64,000 bases of DNA from Asticcacaulis sp. AC460 (GTDB lineage Bacteria > Pseudomonadota > Alphaproteobacteria > Caulobacterales > Caulobacteraceae). This document shows positions 37,136 to 49,100 of the stretch, in pieces. Numbering within the stretch: position 1 is the first letter of the stretch; every line of letters starts with the position of its first letter. The DNA is taken from assembly GCF_000495795.1 (NCBI RefSeq), contig NZ_AWGD01000019.1:62001-126000 (forward strand), written 5' to 3'. The position numbers were made by a program, and so were the translations under genes. Under the pieces are notes generated by a model. The model was not told the DNA's origin and did not search any database. It saw only the letters and a program-made list of their open reading frames with translations.

Positions 37136-40100
37136 ATGGCCCGGATTTTACGCGACCATATGAACGACTCGATCTGGACGGCGCCGACCGGCCAGACCCT
37201 CACCCCTCTCCAGGCCGGGATTTCGGCCGCACCGACCTTAACGCCGGTCACCGTGACCGCGGCGTTCAAGCTGATGTCGCTGACGGGCAGCGCCGCCGTG
37301 AAATTCGCGCCCCTGGACCTGGCCGACGCGGCACCGTCCCGCGGCGCCACCTCCGCAGGCACCCTGGGCAGTGGCGGCTTTGGCGACGGTCACGCTCATT
37401 CGGGTGGATCTTCGGGCGGCATCCGTGACGCGTCCATGGCCGGTATTTCCGAGGTCATGACCTACACCTACGACGCGGTCGACGCCCGCTATGAATATAC
37501 CGGCAACCAGCTGATCGACGGCGCCCTCTTCGGTTCGCGCTGGACGGTGACCAACATCACCTACAGCTTCCCGGCCACCGGCGAATTCTACAACACCCCC
37601 TATTACGACCCGGCCTATCCGGCGGAACAGGTTCCGTTCAACGCCGCCCAACAGGCGGCCGCCATCTACGCCTTCGGCCTGATCAGCAGCTATACGAACC
37701 TGACCTTCACCGCCGTGACGGAAAGCGCCACCACCCACGGCATCATCCGGATGTCTCAGACCACGGCGGATGGCGCCGGCTCGGCGGAAGGCAATTTCCC
37801 CGGTTCGGACGCGTCGGACGGCGACATCTGGTTCGGCCAGACCAACCAGCCCTTCTACCTGACACCCCAGATCGGTAACTGGGGCATGGCGACCGTGATC
37901 CACGAGATCGGCCACACCATGGGACTGAAGCACGGCCATGACGACTATACCGCCTTCGACCTGACGGTCGGGGGCTATCTTGACGGGCCGGGCCCGCACT
38001 ACGGCACGAAGGCGTTGCCTGCCGACAAGGATGGCTGGGCGTGGTCGGTCATGACCTACCGCTCGGCGCCGGGCTATACGGCCAGCTTCCAGGGTGAGCA
38101 GTTCAACCAGCCGCAAACCTACATGCAGGCCGATATCGCCGCCTTGCAGTTCATGTACGGCGCCAACTTCACCAGCAACGCCACGAACTCGGTCTACACG
38201 TTCGATTCCACCACAGGCCAGATGTTCATCAACGGTGTCGGCCAGGGTGTGCCGGAGTTCGACGCTGTCGCCGGTGTCGGCAAGATCTTCCGCACCATCT
38301 GGGACGGCGACGGCGTCGATACCTACGACTTCTCCAACTTCAGCAACAACCAGGTCGTCGACCTGCGACCGGGCGCATTCTCGACCTTCAGCCTGGCGCA
38401 ACTGGGCGACTCGCGGCCGCTCACGGCCGGCTTCACGCCGCAACCGGGTAATATCGGCAATGCCCTGCTGTATAACAATGATCTCCGCTCGCTGATTGAA
38501 AATGCCATCGGCGGGTCGGGCAACGACGTCTTCGTCGGTAACCAGGCCAACAACACCTTCATCGGCAATGCCGGCAACGACACCTATTTCCTCGACGACG
38601 CCGGTGACATCGTGATTGAAGAGTTGGGCAGTGGTACGGATTTCGTCGTCACCACCTTCACCTATACGCTCAGCGCCGATGTCGAAAACCTGACCCTGGC
38701 GACCAGCAATGCCGCGGACGGCACCGGCAACAATCTGGCCAATGTCATCACCGGCGGTACCGTCGCCTATAACAATCTCTACGGCCTGGGCGGGGACGAC
38801 CTGATCATCGGCAGCAGCCTCCTGCCGGCGCAGGCGCAAACCCTGAACGAAACCGGCCTGCCGCAGCACGACACCATCGCGACCGCCGTCAACCTGCCGG
38901 CCGCGTCATTCGGGCTGAACTACGACGCCAATATCGCCGATTCCATGACGGCGCCGCATACCACGGTGACCGGCACCGGCGACGGCTTCTACGACATGTA
39001 CAGCTTCACGGTCGACGCGGCCGGAGTTATCGGCACGTTCGACATCGACGCTTCGCTCAGCCTGGATTCCTTTGTCGAGCTGTTCGACGCCGGCGGTACA
39101 CGCCTGTCCTTTGACGATGATTCCGGCACGACGGAAGGCGGCGGCGGCAGCACCAGCGGTGCGGATTCCTTCCTGTCCTACACCTTCACGGCCGCCGGCA
39201 CCTACTATATCCGCGTCGGCAAATATTCCACGTCTTCAACGTCTCTGCCTCTGGATGCCGGCGACAGCTACACGCTGCAAATCTCCCTGGCCGGCAATAC
39301 CCTGCCCGCCGCCGGCCCGGATCCGACCGATGGCGGCGACTTCATGGAAGGCGGCGACGGCAATGACACGCTTCTGGGCGGCGCCGGTGACGACATCCTT
39401 GACGGCGGCGCGGGCAATGACAGCCTGGATGGCGGTGCCTGGACCAACACGGTCCGCTACGCCTCGGCGGCCTCCGGTGTGACGGTATCCCTGGCCCTGC
39501 AGGGCGGCGCCCAGAACACGATCGGCGCCGGCATCGACACACTGAGCGGCTTCCGCGATCTCACCGGCTCGGTCCATAACGACAGCCTGACCGGCGACAC
39601 CCAGGCCAACTTGATCAACGGTTTGTTCGGCGCCGATACGATGGCCGGCGGCCTGGGTGACGATACCTACTGGGTCGAGTCGGCAGGTGACAATGTCGTG
39701 GAAGCCTCCGGCGCCGGTATCGACGCCGTCAATTCGCTGATCGACTATTCGCTGGCCGGCAAGCAGATCGAAAACCTGTTCCTGGCGGGCGGCGACAATC
39801 TCAACGGTACCGGCAACGGCTTGAGCAACACCATCATCGGGAACAGCGGCAACAACAGCCTGATCGGCGCCGGCGGCCACGATCAGCTTCTGGGCGCCGA
39901 AGGCAACGATATCCTCGATGGCGGCGCGGGCAACGACACCCTGACCGGTGGTCTGGGCAATGACACCTTCGTGGTCGATGCGGTCGGCGACCAGATCAGC
40001 GAAGCGGCGGGTGAAGGCGCTGACGAGGTTCGTTCCAGCATTACGTTCACGCTGGCGGGCAAGCAGATCGAGAACCTGACCCTTCTCGGAACCGGCAATA

Positions 40101-43000
40101 TCAACGGCACCGGCAACGGTTTCGCCAACATTCTCATCGGCAACAGCGGCAACAATGCGCTGGACGGCGGGACTAACCACGACTCGATCGTCGGCGGCGC
40201 CGGCAACGACACCCTGCTCGGCGGCACCGGTAATGATACCATCATCGCTGGCGCTAACTCAGACGGCATGGATTCGGTTGAGGGAGGTGACGGTAACGAT
40301 GTGATCACATCTTCCGGGGACGGGACCTATAACGGCGGGATCGGCAACGACTACGTCTATGCCGGCGTCACCTTATTCAGCGAAATCATCAATGGCGGCG
40401 ACGGCAACGACACCATCGACGGCTCCCTCTTCGGTGGATACTACGTCATTGACCTGGCGACCGGGCTGACAAATTACGGCGAAGATTTCGACAACTTTGA
40501 AAACGCCGTCACCGGCGAGGGCAATGACACGGTGACAGGTACGGCGGGCGGAAACTGGATCTTCACCGGAGCGGGCAACGACTCGCTGGACGGGGCGGCG
40601 GGCAACGACACCCTGGTTGGCGGCGAAGGCGATGACACCTATGTCGCCGACTCGGCGGGCGACACCGTCACCGAACAGGCAGATGACGGCAATGACTGGG
40701 TCAAGGCGTCGGTCAGCTTCACCCTGAGCGACAATCTCGAATCCCTGGAACTGACCGGCGCCGGCAATACCAGCGGCACGGGCAACAGTCTGAACAATAC
40801 GATCTATGCCGACACCGGCAACAACAGCCTGAGCGGCCTGGGCGGCGACGACGTCCTGGATGGCGGCGCCGGCAATGACAGCCTGTTGGGGGGGATCGGC
40901 AACGATACCTATGTCGTCACGGAGGCCGGGGATGTGGTTGCCGAACTGGCGGATGAAGGCAACGACCTGGTCTATGCCGACATCGGTTATACGCTGGGTG
41001 CCAATCTGGAAGAGCTGGGCCTTATCGGTACCGCCAACACGTCGGGTACCGGCAATGAACTCGCCAACTATCTGTTCGGCAACATCGGCAACAACACCCT
41101 GACGGGCCTGCTCGGCAACGACTACCTGGACGGTAACATCGGGGCCGACAGCCTGCTTGGGGGCCAGGGTAACGACACCTATATCGTCGACGATGCCGGC
41201 GACGTGGTCAGCGAAATCAGCAACCAGGGCACCGACCTGGTCATCAGCACCGTCACCTTCAGTCTGGTCGGCAAGCAGGTCGAGAACCTCAGCCTGAACG
41301 GTTCGTCCGCGATCAATGCCACGGGCAACAACTTCAACAATGTTCTGGAAGGCAACGCCGGTGACAATGTCCTGACCGGCAGCCTCGGCAATGACACCCT
41401 GATCGGCGGCTTCGGCAACGACTCTCTGGTCGGCGGCGCGGGCCAGGACCAGATGTCAGGTGGTTTGGGCGATGACACCTACGTCGTTGACGATGCCGGT
41501 GACTCCCTGTCGGAAAGCCCCGGTGAAGGCACGGACACCATCCAGACCGCCCTGGCCTGGACGCTTGTGGACAATTTTGAGAACCTGATCCTGACCGGCG
41601 CCTCCGCGGTCAACGGCACCGGCAACGCGGCGAACAATGCCATTACCGGAAACAGCGGCGGCAACACCCTGACGGGTCTGGGCGGCAATGACCTTCTGTC
41701 CGGCGGTGGCGGTTCCGATACCCTGGTGGGCGGGCTTGGCGACGACACCTATGTCGTCGACGACGCCACGGACGTCATCACCGAAATCAGCAACCAGGGC
41801 ATCGACGAGGTTCGCACCGACATCACCTATACCCTGACCGGTAAGCAGATCGAAAACCTGACCCTGACCGGCCTTGCCGCGGTCAATGCCACTGGCAACA
41901 GTTTCAACAACGTGCTGACAGGCAATGCCGGCAACAACGTTCTGAGCGGCAGCACCGGCAACGATACGCTGAACGGCGGTGGCGGCAACGACTCGCTGGT
42001 TGGTGGTACGGGGGCCGACTCCATGTCCGGTGGGCTGGGCGACGACACCTATGCCGTCGATGACGCGGGCGATGTTGTGATGGAAAGTGTCAGCGAGGGT
42101 ACCGACACCATCCTCTCGTCCCTGACCTATTCTCTGGCCGGCAAGCAGGTCGAGAACCTGACCCTGACCGGGGCGGTCGCACTGAACGCCACTGGCAATT
42201 CGCTGGCCAACCTCCTGACCGGTAACGCTCTTGCCAACACGCTCGATGCCGGCGGCGGTCATGACCGTCTGGACGGTCTCGCGGGTGCCGATACCATGAT
42301 CGGCGGCACGGGCAACGACACCTATGTCGTTGACGATGCTGCAGATACGGTCACTGAGGCGGCCGCGTCCGGCACCGACCTGGTGGAATCGGCGATCACC
42401 CTTACCCTGGGCGCCGAGGTCGAAAACCTGACCCTGACGGGCGCAGCCAATATCAACGGTACCGGCAACGGGCTCAACAATGTGCTGACCGGCAATGGCG
42501 GCAACAACATCCTGACCGGCGGCCTGGGCAACGACACCTATTACGTCCAGAACACCGGCGACAATGTCGTCGAAGTGGGCGGTGAAGGTACCGACGTCAT
42601 CTATTCAACGGTGACCTACAGCCTCAACGCCCGATTTGCCGAAACCATCATCCTGACGGGCGTGGCGAATGTGAACGCAACCGGCAACAGCCTGGGCAAC
42701 ACCCTGACCGGCAATGACGCCATCAATACGCTGAACGGCAAGGGTGGAGCGGATATCCTGACCGGCGGCCTGGGGGCGGACATCTTCCTGTTCGAAACCG
42801 CCAGCGGTACGGACACGATCACCGACTTCAGCGCGGTCCAGAACGACAGCATCAACGTCAATGCCTATACCGGCGGCGTGGCCAATAATGGCTTCGTCAC
42901 CCAATCCGGCGCGAACGTGCTGATCTCGCTGGGCGGCGGCAATGTCATTACGGTGACCAGTGCCCTCCAGGCCGACGTTCTTGCCCATATGGTGTGGTAG
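37136..43000 (+). CDS. Giant RTX metallopeptidase, serralysin-like, 1,954 residues
   Basis: The start is the ATG at 37136, seven bases after GGAGG. The M10 site is IHEIGHTMGLKHGH (His256, Glu257, His260, His266) with Met-turn VMTYRS (Met306). After one RTX module come a PPC domain (MYSFTVDAAGVIGTFDID...TYYIRVGKY), a GVTVSLALQGG-type segment, two modules, an SVEGGDGNDVITSSGDGTYN segment, and eight more modules (11 in all). The C-terminus is DVLAHMVW. It shares its domain order with the gene that follows. Likely an exported protease or protease-adhesin. Confidence 0.92.
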   Translation: MARILRDHMNDSIWTAPTGQTLTPLQAGISAAPTLTPVTVTAAFKLMSLTGSAAVKFAPLDLADAAPSRGATSAGTLGSGGFGDGHAHSGGSSGGIRDASMAGISEVMTYTYDAVDARYEYTGNQLIDGALFGSRWTVTNITYSFPATGEFYNTPYYDPAYPAEQVPFNAAQQAAAIYAFGLISSYTNLTFTAVTESATTHGIIRMSQTTADGAGSAEGNFPGSDASDGDIWFGQTNQPFYLTPQIGNWGMATVIHEIGHTMGLKHGHDDYTAFDLTVGGYLDGPGPHYGTKALPADKDGWAWSVMTYRSAPGYTASFQGEQFNQPQTYMQADIAALQFMYGANFTSNATNSVYTFDSTTGQMFINGVGQGVPEFDAVAGVGKIFRTIWDGDGVDTYDFSNFSNNQVVDLRPGAFSTFSLAQLGDSRPLTAGFTPQPGNIGNALLYNNDLRSLIENAIGGSGNDVFVGNQANNTFIGNAGNDTYFLDDAGDIVIEELGSGTDFVVTTFTYTLSADVENLTLATSNAADGTGNNLANVITGGTVAYNNLYGLGGDDLIIGSSLLPAQAQTLNETGLPQHDTIATAVNLPAASFGLNYDANIADSMTAPHTTVTGTGDGFYDMYSFTVDAAGVIGTFDIDASLSLDSFVELFDAGGTRLSFDDDSGTTEGGGGSTSGADSFLSYTFTAAGTYYIRVGKYSTSSTSLPLDAGDSYTLQISLAGNTLPAAGPDPTDGGDFMEGGDGNDTLLGGAGDDILDGGAGNDSLDGGAWTNTVRYASAASGVTVSLALQGGAQNTIGAGIDTLSGFRDLTGSVHNDSLTGDTQANLINGLFGADTMAGGLGDDTYWVESAGDNVVEASGAGIDAVNSLIDYSLAGKQIENLFLAGGDNLNGTGNGLSNTIIGNSGNNSLIGAGGHDQLLGAEGNDILDGGAGNDTLTGGLGNDTFVVDAVGDQISEAAGEGADEVRSSITFTLAGKQIENLTLLGTGNINGTGNGFANILIGNSGNNALDGGTNHDSIVGGAGNDTLLGGTGNDTIIAGANSDGMDSVEGGDGNDVITSSGDGTYNGGIGNDYVYAGVTLFSEIINGGDGNDTIDGSLFGGYYVIDLATGLTNYGEDFDNFENAVTGEGNDTVTGTAGGNWIFTGAGNDSLDGAAGNDTLVGGEGDDTYVADSAGDTVTEQADDGNDWVKASVSFTLSDNLESLELTGAGNTSGTGNSLNNTIYADTGNNSLSGLGGDDVLDGGAGNDSLLGGIGNDTYVVTEAGDVVAELADEGNDLVYADIGYTLGANLEELGLIGTANTSGTGNELANYLFGNIGNNTLTGLLGNDYLDGNIGADSLLGGQGNDTYIVDDAGDVVSEISNQGTDLVISTVTFSLVGKQVENLSLNGSSAINATGNNFNNVLEGNAGDNVLTGSLGNDTLIGGFGNDSLVGGAGQDQMSGGLGDDTYVVDDAGDSLSESPGEGTDTIQTALAWTLVDNFENLILTGASAVNGTGNAANNAITGNSGGNTLTGLGGNDLLSGGGGSDTLVGGLGDDTYVVDDATDVITEISNQGIDEVRTDITYTLTGKQIENLTLTGLAAVNATGNSFNNVLTGNAGNNVLSGSTGNDTLNGGGGNDSLVGGTGADSMSGGLGDDTYAVDDAGDVVMESVSEGTDTILSSLTYSLAGKQVENLTLTGAVALNATGNSLANLLTGNALANTLDAGGGHDRLDGLAGADTMIGGTGNDTYVVDDAADTVTEAAASGTDLVESAITLTLGAEVENLTLTGAANINGTGNGLNNVLTGNGGNNILTGGLGNDTYYVQNTGDNVVEVGGEGTDVIYSTVTYSLNARFAETIILTGVANVNATGNSLGNTLTGNDAINTLNGKGGADILTGGLGADIFLFETASGTDTITDFSAVQNDSINVNAYTGGVANNGFVTQSGANVLISLGGGNVITVTSALQADVLAHMVW

Positions 43001-43147
43001 CCGGCTATTTGCCCGCACCGGCTATCCTCCCTGGATAGCCGGTGTGTGGCGCGGCAAATCTTTACCGTGACTTAGTTTCACGACTGTGCCACTTTACCCT
43101 TTTTTAACGGCTGCCGAAGAGCCGCCATATTTTTAAGGGGCTGTGTC

Positions 43148-46100
43148 GTGGGATTATTTCGCAAGGCCGATAAGGATGCCGTTTGGCTGGACGAATCGGA
43201 AGCACGGGTGGCCTTGCGGGCCGACTCCGGGGTGCCGGTCCTGACGGCCGTCAAGATCACGGCCCCCCTTGAATCGCATACCGTCGCACAGAAATTTACC
43301 GCCGCCGTCACTCTGACGCCGACGGTCCTGAAAGATATCAAGTCGGCTCCGGCCACCGAAGGTACGACGAGCGGCGGTCATGTTCATGCCGGAGGCGCTT
43401 CCGGAACCTCGTCCTCTGCCGGCATCCGCGAAGGCTCGCATCCCGGCATCTCGGAGGTGCTGACCTACACCTACGACCCGGTCAATGTGCGCTACGAATA
43501 TACCGGCAACCAACTGGTCGACGCCACGATCTTCGGTTCACGCTGGACGGTCAGCAACATCACCTACAGCTTCCCGGCGACGGCCGAATTCTACGACACG
43601 CCTTACGCCGAACCCACCTTCCTGGCCAACCACATCCCGTTCAACGCGGCGCAACAGACCGCGGCGCGCTACGCCTTTGCCCTGCTGGCCAGCTATACCA
43701 ACCTGACCTTTACCGAGGTGACGGAAAGCGCCGACACCCATGGCATCATCCGGATGTCACAGGCCAATGACGATACCAACCTGCCCTCGGCGCAGGGCAT
43801 GTTCCCTGGCTCAGACCCTGGGGACGGCGACATCTGGTTCGGTGACAACAACCAGCCCTTCTACCTGACCCCGGCCATCGGCAACTGGGGCATGGCGACC
43901 GTGATGCACGAGATCGGCCATACCATGGGGCTGAAGCACGGCATGAGCGACCTGACGACAAGCGACCTGGTGCCGGGCGGTTATCTCGACGGGCCAGGGC
44001 CGCATTACGGCACGCGCGCCCTGCCGCAGTTCAACGACGGCTGGGCGTGGTCGCTCATGACCTACAATTCGACGCCGGGTACCAGCGGCTTCCAGGGCGA
44101 GCAGTTCAACCAGCCGCAGACCTACATGCAGTCGGACATCGCGGCCTTGCAGTTCCTGTACGGCGCCAATTTCAACAGCAACGCCACGGACTCGGTCTAC
44201 ACCTTCAATGCCCTGACCGGCGAAATGTTCATCAATGGCATCGGCCAGGGCACACCGGAATTCGACAGCGTCGCCGGCATCGGCAAGATTTTCCGCACCA
44301 TCTGGGACGGCAACGGCGTCGATACCTACGACCTCTCCAACTTCAGCGATAACCAGAGGATCAACCTGCAACCGGGAGCGTTCTCGACCTTCAGCCAGGC
44401 GCAACGGGGCGACTCGATTCCGAAGCTGGAGGGTTTTAGCGGGCAACCCGGCAATGTCGCGAATGCCCTGCTGTATCAGGGCGACGGGCGTTCGCTGATT
44501 GAAAACGTCATCGCTGGTTCCGGTAACGACATCATCATCGGCAATACGGCCAGCAACTACCTGAAGGGCATGGGCGGGGACGACCTGCTGGTGGCAGCGA
44601 GCCTGGTCCCGAAACAGGCCCAGGTCCTGGACGAAAGCAGCCTTCCGCAACACGATACCCTTGCCAATGCCATTCACCTGGCGCCGTCCGTTTTCGGACT
44701 GAACCCGGACGACAATGTCTTCCGCTCGGACAGCCAGGCCCACACCACGATTACCGGCACCGGCAATGGTACATACGATATGTACAGTTTCGTCGTGGCT
44801 CAACCCGGCACCGTCGTCACTTTCGACATCGATCAGTCGGCCAATCTCGACGCGTTCATCGAACTTTTCAATGCCGCGGGCACGCGCTTCAATTCTGACG
44901 ATCAGGCCTCGATTACCGAAGGTGGCGCAGGTAGCGCGACCCAGGACGATCCGTTTTTGAACATCGTCTTCATCGAGGCGGGGACCTACTACATTCGGGT
45001 CGGAAAGTGGCTTTCGGGTACAACTTCAGCGCCGCTGGACGCCGGCAGCGCCTACACCCTGCACCTGACGATGAACAACCCCCTCCCGGCGGGCACGAAG
45101 GATTATAGCGATGTCTCCCCGGATATCCTGGAAGGCGGCATCGGTAACGATACCTATATCGTCGACAGCGCCAGCGACAGCGTGATCGAAGCAGCGGGCG
45201 AAGGCACCGACCTGGTCGTCGCCTGGAGCACCTATACCCTGGGCGACCATGTCGAAAACCTGACCCTGGCAACCACCGAGACAGCCTACGGCATCGGCAA
45301 CGGCCTGGCCAACATCATCATCGGCAACACGGGTTTCAACGCCCTCTACGGCCAGGGCGGCGATGATATCATCTATGGCGCCGTCCTGACCAGAACCGCC
45401 CAGAGCATCAACGAGTCCGTCCTGCCTGTGCATGACACCATCGCCACGGCTCTCAACCTGGCGGCAACCGCTTTCGGCACGACCGGCCATGCCGATGTTG
45501 CCGACGCGACCTGGTTCCCGCACACGACGGTCTTCGGAAGGGGCAGCGGCGCCTTCGATATGTACAGCTTCACCGTCGATGCTGCCGGCGTTGTCGGCAC
45601 CTTCGATATCGATACGTCAATCAGTCTGGATTCGTTCATCGAACTGTTCGACGCGTCGGGGACCCGGATCGCCTTCAGCGATGACTCCTCCGTCAGCGAC
45701 GGCGCCAGCGGCAGCTTTACCCCCGCGGATTCCTTCCTGACCTATCAGTTCGCCGCCGCCGGGACCTACTATATCCGTGTCGGCCAATTTGCGACCGCCA
45801 CAACCGCCTCGGCTCTGACCACGGGCCAGGCCTATAACCTGCATGTCTCGCTGAAGGGCAATACACCACCGCCGCTGGAACTGGACCCGAACGACGGCAA
45901 CGATGCCATCTATGCCGGAGCGGGCAATAACACCGTGTTCGGCGGTGCCGGTGACGACTTCCTGTTCGGCGGCGGCGGCGATGACAGCCTGGATGGCGGC
46001 AGTGGCATCAATACCGTAAGCTATGTCGATGGCCCCGGCGGTGTCACCGTGTCCCTGGCGCTGATCACGGCGCAAAACACCGGGGGCGGCGGCACGGATA

Positions 46101-49100
46101 CCTTGGTCAACTTCCGTAACCTGACCGGATCCGCCGGTAACGACAGCCTGACCGGCAACGACCAGGATAATTATATCGAGGGCGTGGCGGGCGCCGATAC
46201 GATGGCAGGCGGCCTGGGCAACGATACCTACACGGTCCAGCATACCGGAGACAATGTCATCGAAGCCGCCGGCGCCGGGACCGATCTGATCTTCGCCGAG
46301 GTCGACTATTCTCTGGCCGGCAGGCAGGCTGAAAACCTGTACCTGACGGGAGGTGCGCTTATCGGCACCGGTAACGGCCTGGCCAATGACATCCGCGGAA
46401 CGGAGGGCAACAATACGCTGTCCGCCGGCGGTGGCCACGACATGCTGACGGGGTATGGCGGCGAGGACCGGCTGGATGGCGGCACCGGCAACGACACCCT
46501 GGAAGGCGGCAATTACAACGACACCTATGTTGTCGATGCGGCCGGAGATGTCGTGGTGGAATTCATCGACGGCACGGGGATCGACCTGGTCGAATCCTCC
46601 ATCACCTACACCCTCGGAGACTATGTCGAAAACCTGACCCTGACAGGCTCTGCCAATCTCAACGGGACGGGCAATGCGCTCGACAATGTGCTGACGGGCA
46701 ACACCGGGACCAACATCCTGACCGGCGGCCTGGGTAACGATACCTATTACATCCAGAACACGGCCGACAGCGTCGTCGAAGCCAGCAATGCCGGCACCGA
46801 CCTGATCGTCTCGAGCGTCACCTACAGCCTGTCGGGCAAGCAGGTGGAAAACCTGACCCTGGCCGAAGGGGCTGGCCATATCAACGGCACCGGCAACGGA
46901 CTGGCCAATGTCCTCATCGGCAACAGCGGAGGCAATGTCCTGGACGGCGGCGCGGGCCACGATTCGATCTCCGGTGGGGCGAGCAGCGATACCCTGATCG
47001 GCGGCAGCGGCAACGATACGCTTCTTGCCGGTAGCGGGATGGACTCGGTCGAAGGCGGCGACGGCAATGACGTCATCACCTCCTCGGGTGACGGCACCTA
47101 TAATGGAGGCATCGGCAACGACACCCTTTATGCCGGCCTGACGGACTTTTTTGAAGTCATGGACGGCGGCGATGGCATAGATACCATCGATACCACCTCT
47201 TTCTCAGGAAGCTATACCCTCAACCTGGTCACCGGTCTCACCGATTACCCCAGCGAAAGCTACGTCAATTTCGAAAACGCGATCACCGGTGACGGCTCCG
47301 ATACGGTGACCGGGACGGCCGGCAACAACGCCATCTCCACCGGTGGCGGCCACGACCGGCTGGACGGCGGCGCCGGCAACGACACCCTGATCGGCGGTGA
47401 AGGCAACGACACTTACATCGTCGATGCCGCCGGCGATGTGGTGACGGAACAGGGCGACGACGGCGACGACCGCGTCGAGGCTTCGGTCAGCTATACCCTG
47501 ACCGACCATGTCGAAAGCCTGCAACTGACCGGCAACGGCGATATCAATGGCACCGGCAACGGGCTGAACAACTTCCTGTTCGGCAATGCGGGCAACAATG
47601 TCCTGAGCGGCCTGGCCGGAGACGACTATCTCGATGGCGGCGCCGGCAATGACAGCTTGCTGGGAGGACTTGGCAACGACGCCTATGTCGTCGATGCCGG
47701 CGATACGATAACCGAGCAGACGGGCGAAGGGGATGACCTCGTCTACGCTGGCTTCAACTATATCCTGGGCGCCAATCTGGAAAATCTTATCCTTACCGGC
47801 AACGGTGGCGCGTCGGGCACCGGCAATGATCTGGCCAACGTCCTGGAAGGCAACAGCGGCAACAACCTGCTGAGCGGTCTGGGCGGCAACGACGTCGTGG
47901 ATGGCGGTGGCGGCGCCGATACCCTGGCCGGCGGCGCGGGCGACGACACCTATATCGTCAACTCTACGGGCGTTGTGATCACCGAAATTTCGGGCAACGG
48001 CACAGACCTGGTCCGCGCCTCGGTCAGCTTCTCGCTGGCCGGCCAGGTGATCGAAAACCTGACCCTGACGGGCGGCGGCAACGTCAACGCCACCGGCAAC
48101 ACCCTGGGCAACGTGCTCACCGGCAACGGTGGCAATAACGTCCTGGATGGCGGCGCCGGCAACGACACCCTTATCGGTGGCCTGGGCGACGACACCTACT
48201 ATGTCGGCGCGACCGGCGATGTCGTCACCGAGTTGACGGGCGAGGGCACCGACACCATTTTTGCGTCGGTCACCTACAGCCTGGCCGGCAAGCAGGTCGA
48301 GAACATCACCCTGACCGGGGCCGCCGCCATCAACGCCACGGGCAATGGCCTGGCCAACGTGCTTATCGGTAACGGCGCGGTCAACACCCTGGATGGGGGC
48401 ACCGGCCATGACCGTCTCGACGGCGGTGCAGGCGCCGACAGTCTGATCGGCGGTACCGGCAACGACACCTATATCGTCGACGATGCCGGCGATACGATCA
48501 CCGAAGGCGCCGGCGGCGGCGGCGATCTGGTCGAGTCGTCGGTCACCTGGACCCTGGCCGCCAATGTCGAGAACCTGAACCTGACCGGGAGCGGCGCCAT
48601 CAACGGCACGGGCAACGACCTCAACAACGTCCTGACCGGCAATGGCGGCGTCAACGTCCTCAGCGGCGGTCTCGGCAACGACACCTACTATGTCCAGAAC
48701 GCGACGGACAATGTCGTCGAAGCCGGCGGGGCGGGGACCGATGTCATCTATTCGATCGTGACCTATAACCTCAATGCCCGTTACGCCGAGACCATCATCC
48801 TGACCGGATCGGCCAATATCAACGCCACGGGCAACAGCCTGGCCAACACCCTGACCGGCAATGATGGCGTCAATACGCTGAACGGCAAGGGCGGGGCGGA
48901 TATCCTGACCGGCGGGCTGGGGGCGGACATCTTCCTGTTCGACGCCGCCAGCGGCCTCGATACGGTCACCGACTTCAGCGCGGCCCAGAACGACAGCATC
49001 AATGTCCACGCCTATACCAACGGCGTCGCCAATGCCGGCCTGGTCACCCAGTCGGGCCTGAATGTGCTGATCTCTTTGAGCAGCGGCAACGTCATTACGG

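Noticed and set aside
25513-49100. Repeated 9-residue periodicity considered as a CRISPR-like or satellite array
   Set aside because: The period is coding (GGxGxDxxx nonapeptides) in one continuous frame per gene; no constant repeat/variable spacer structure exists at DNA level.
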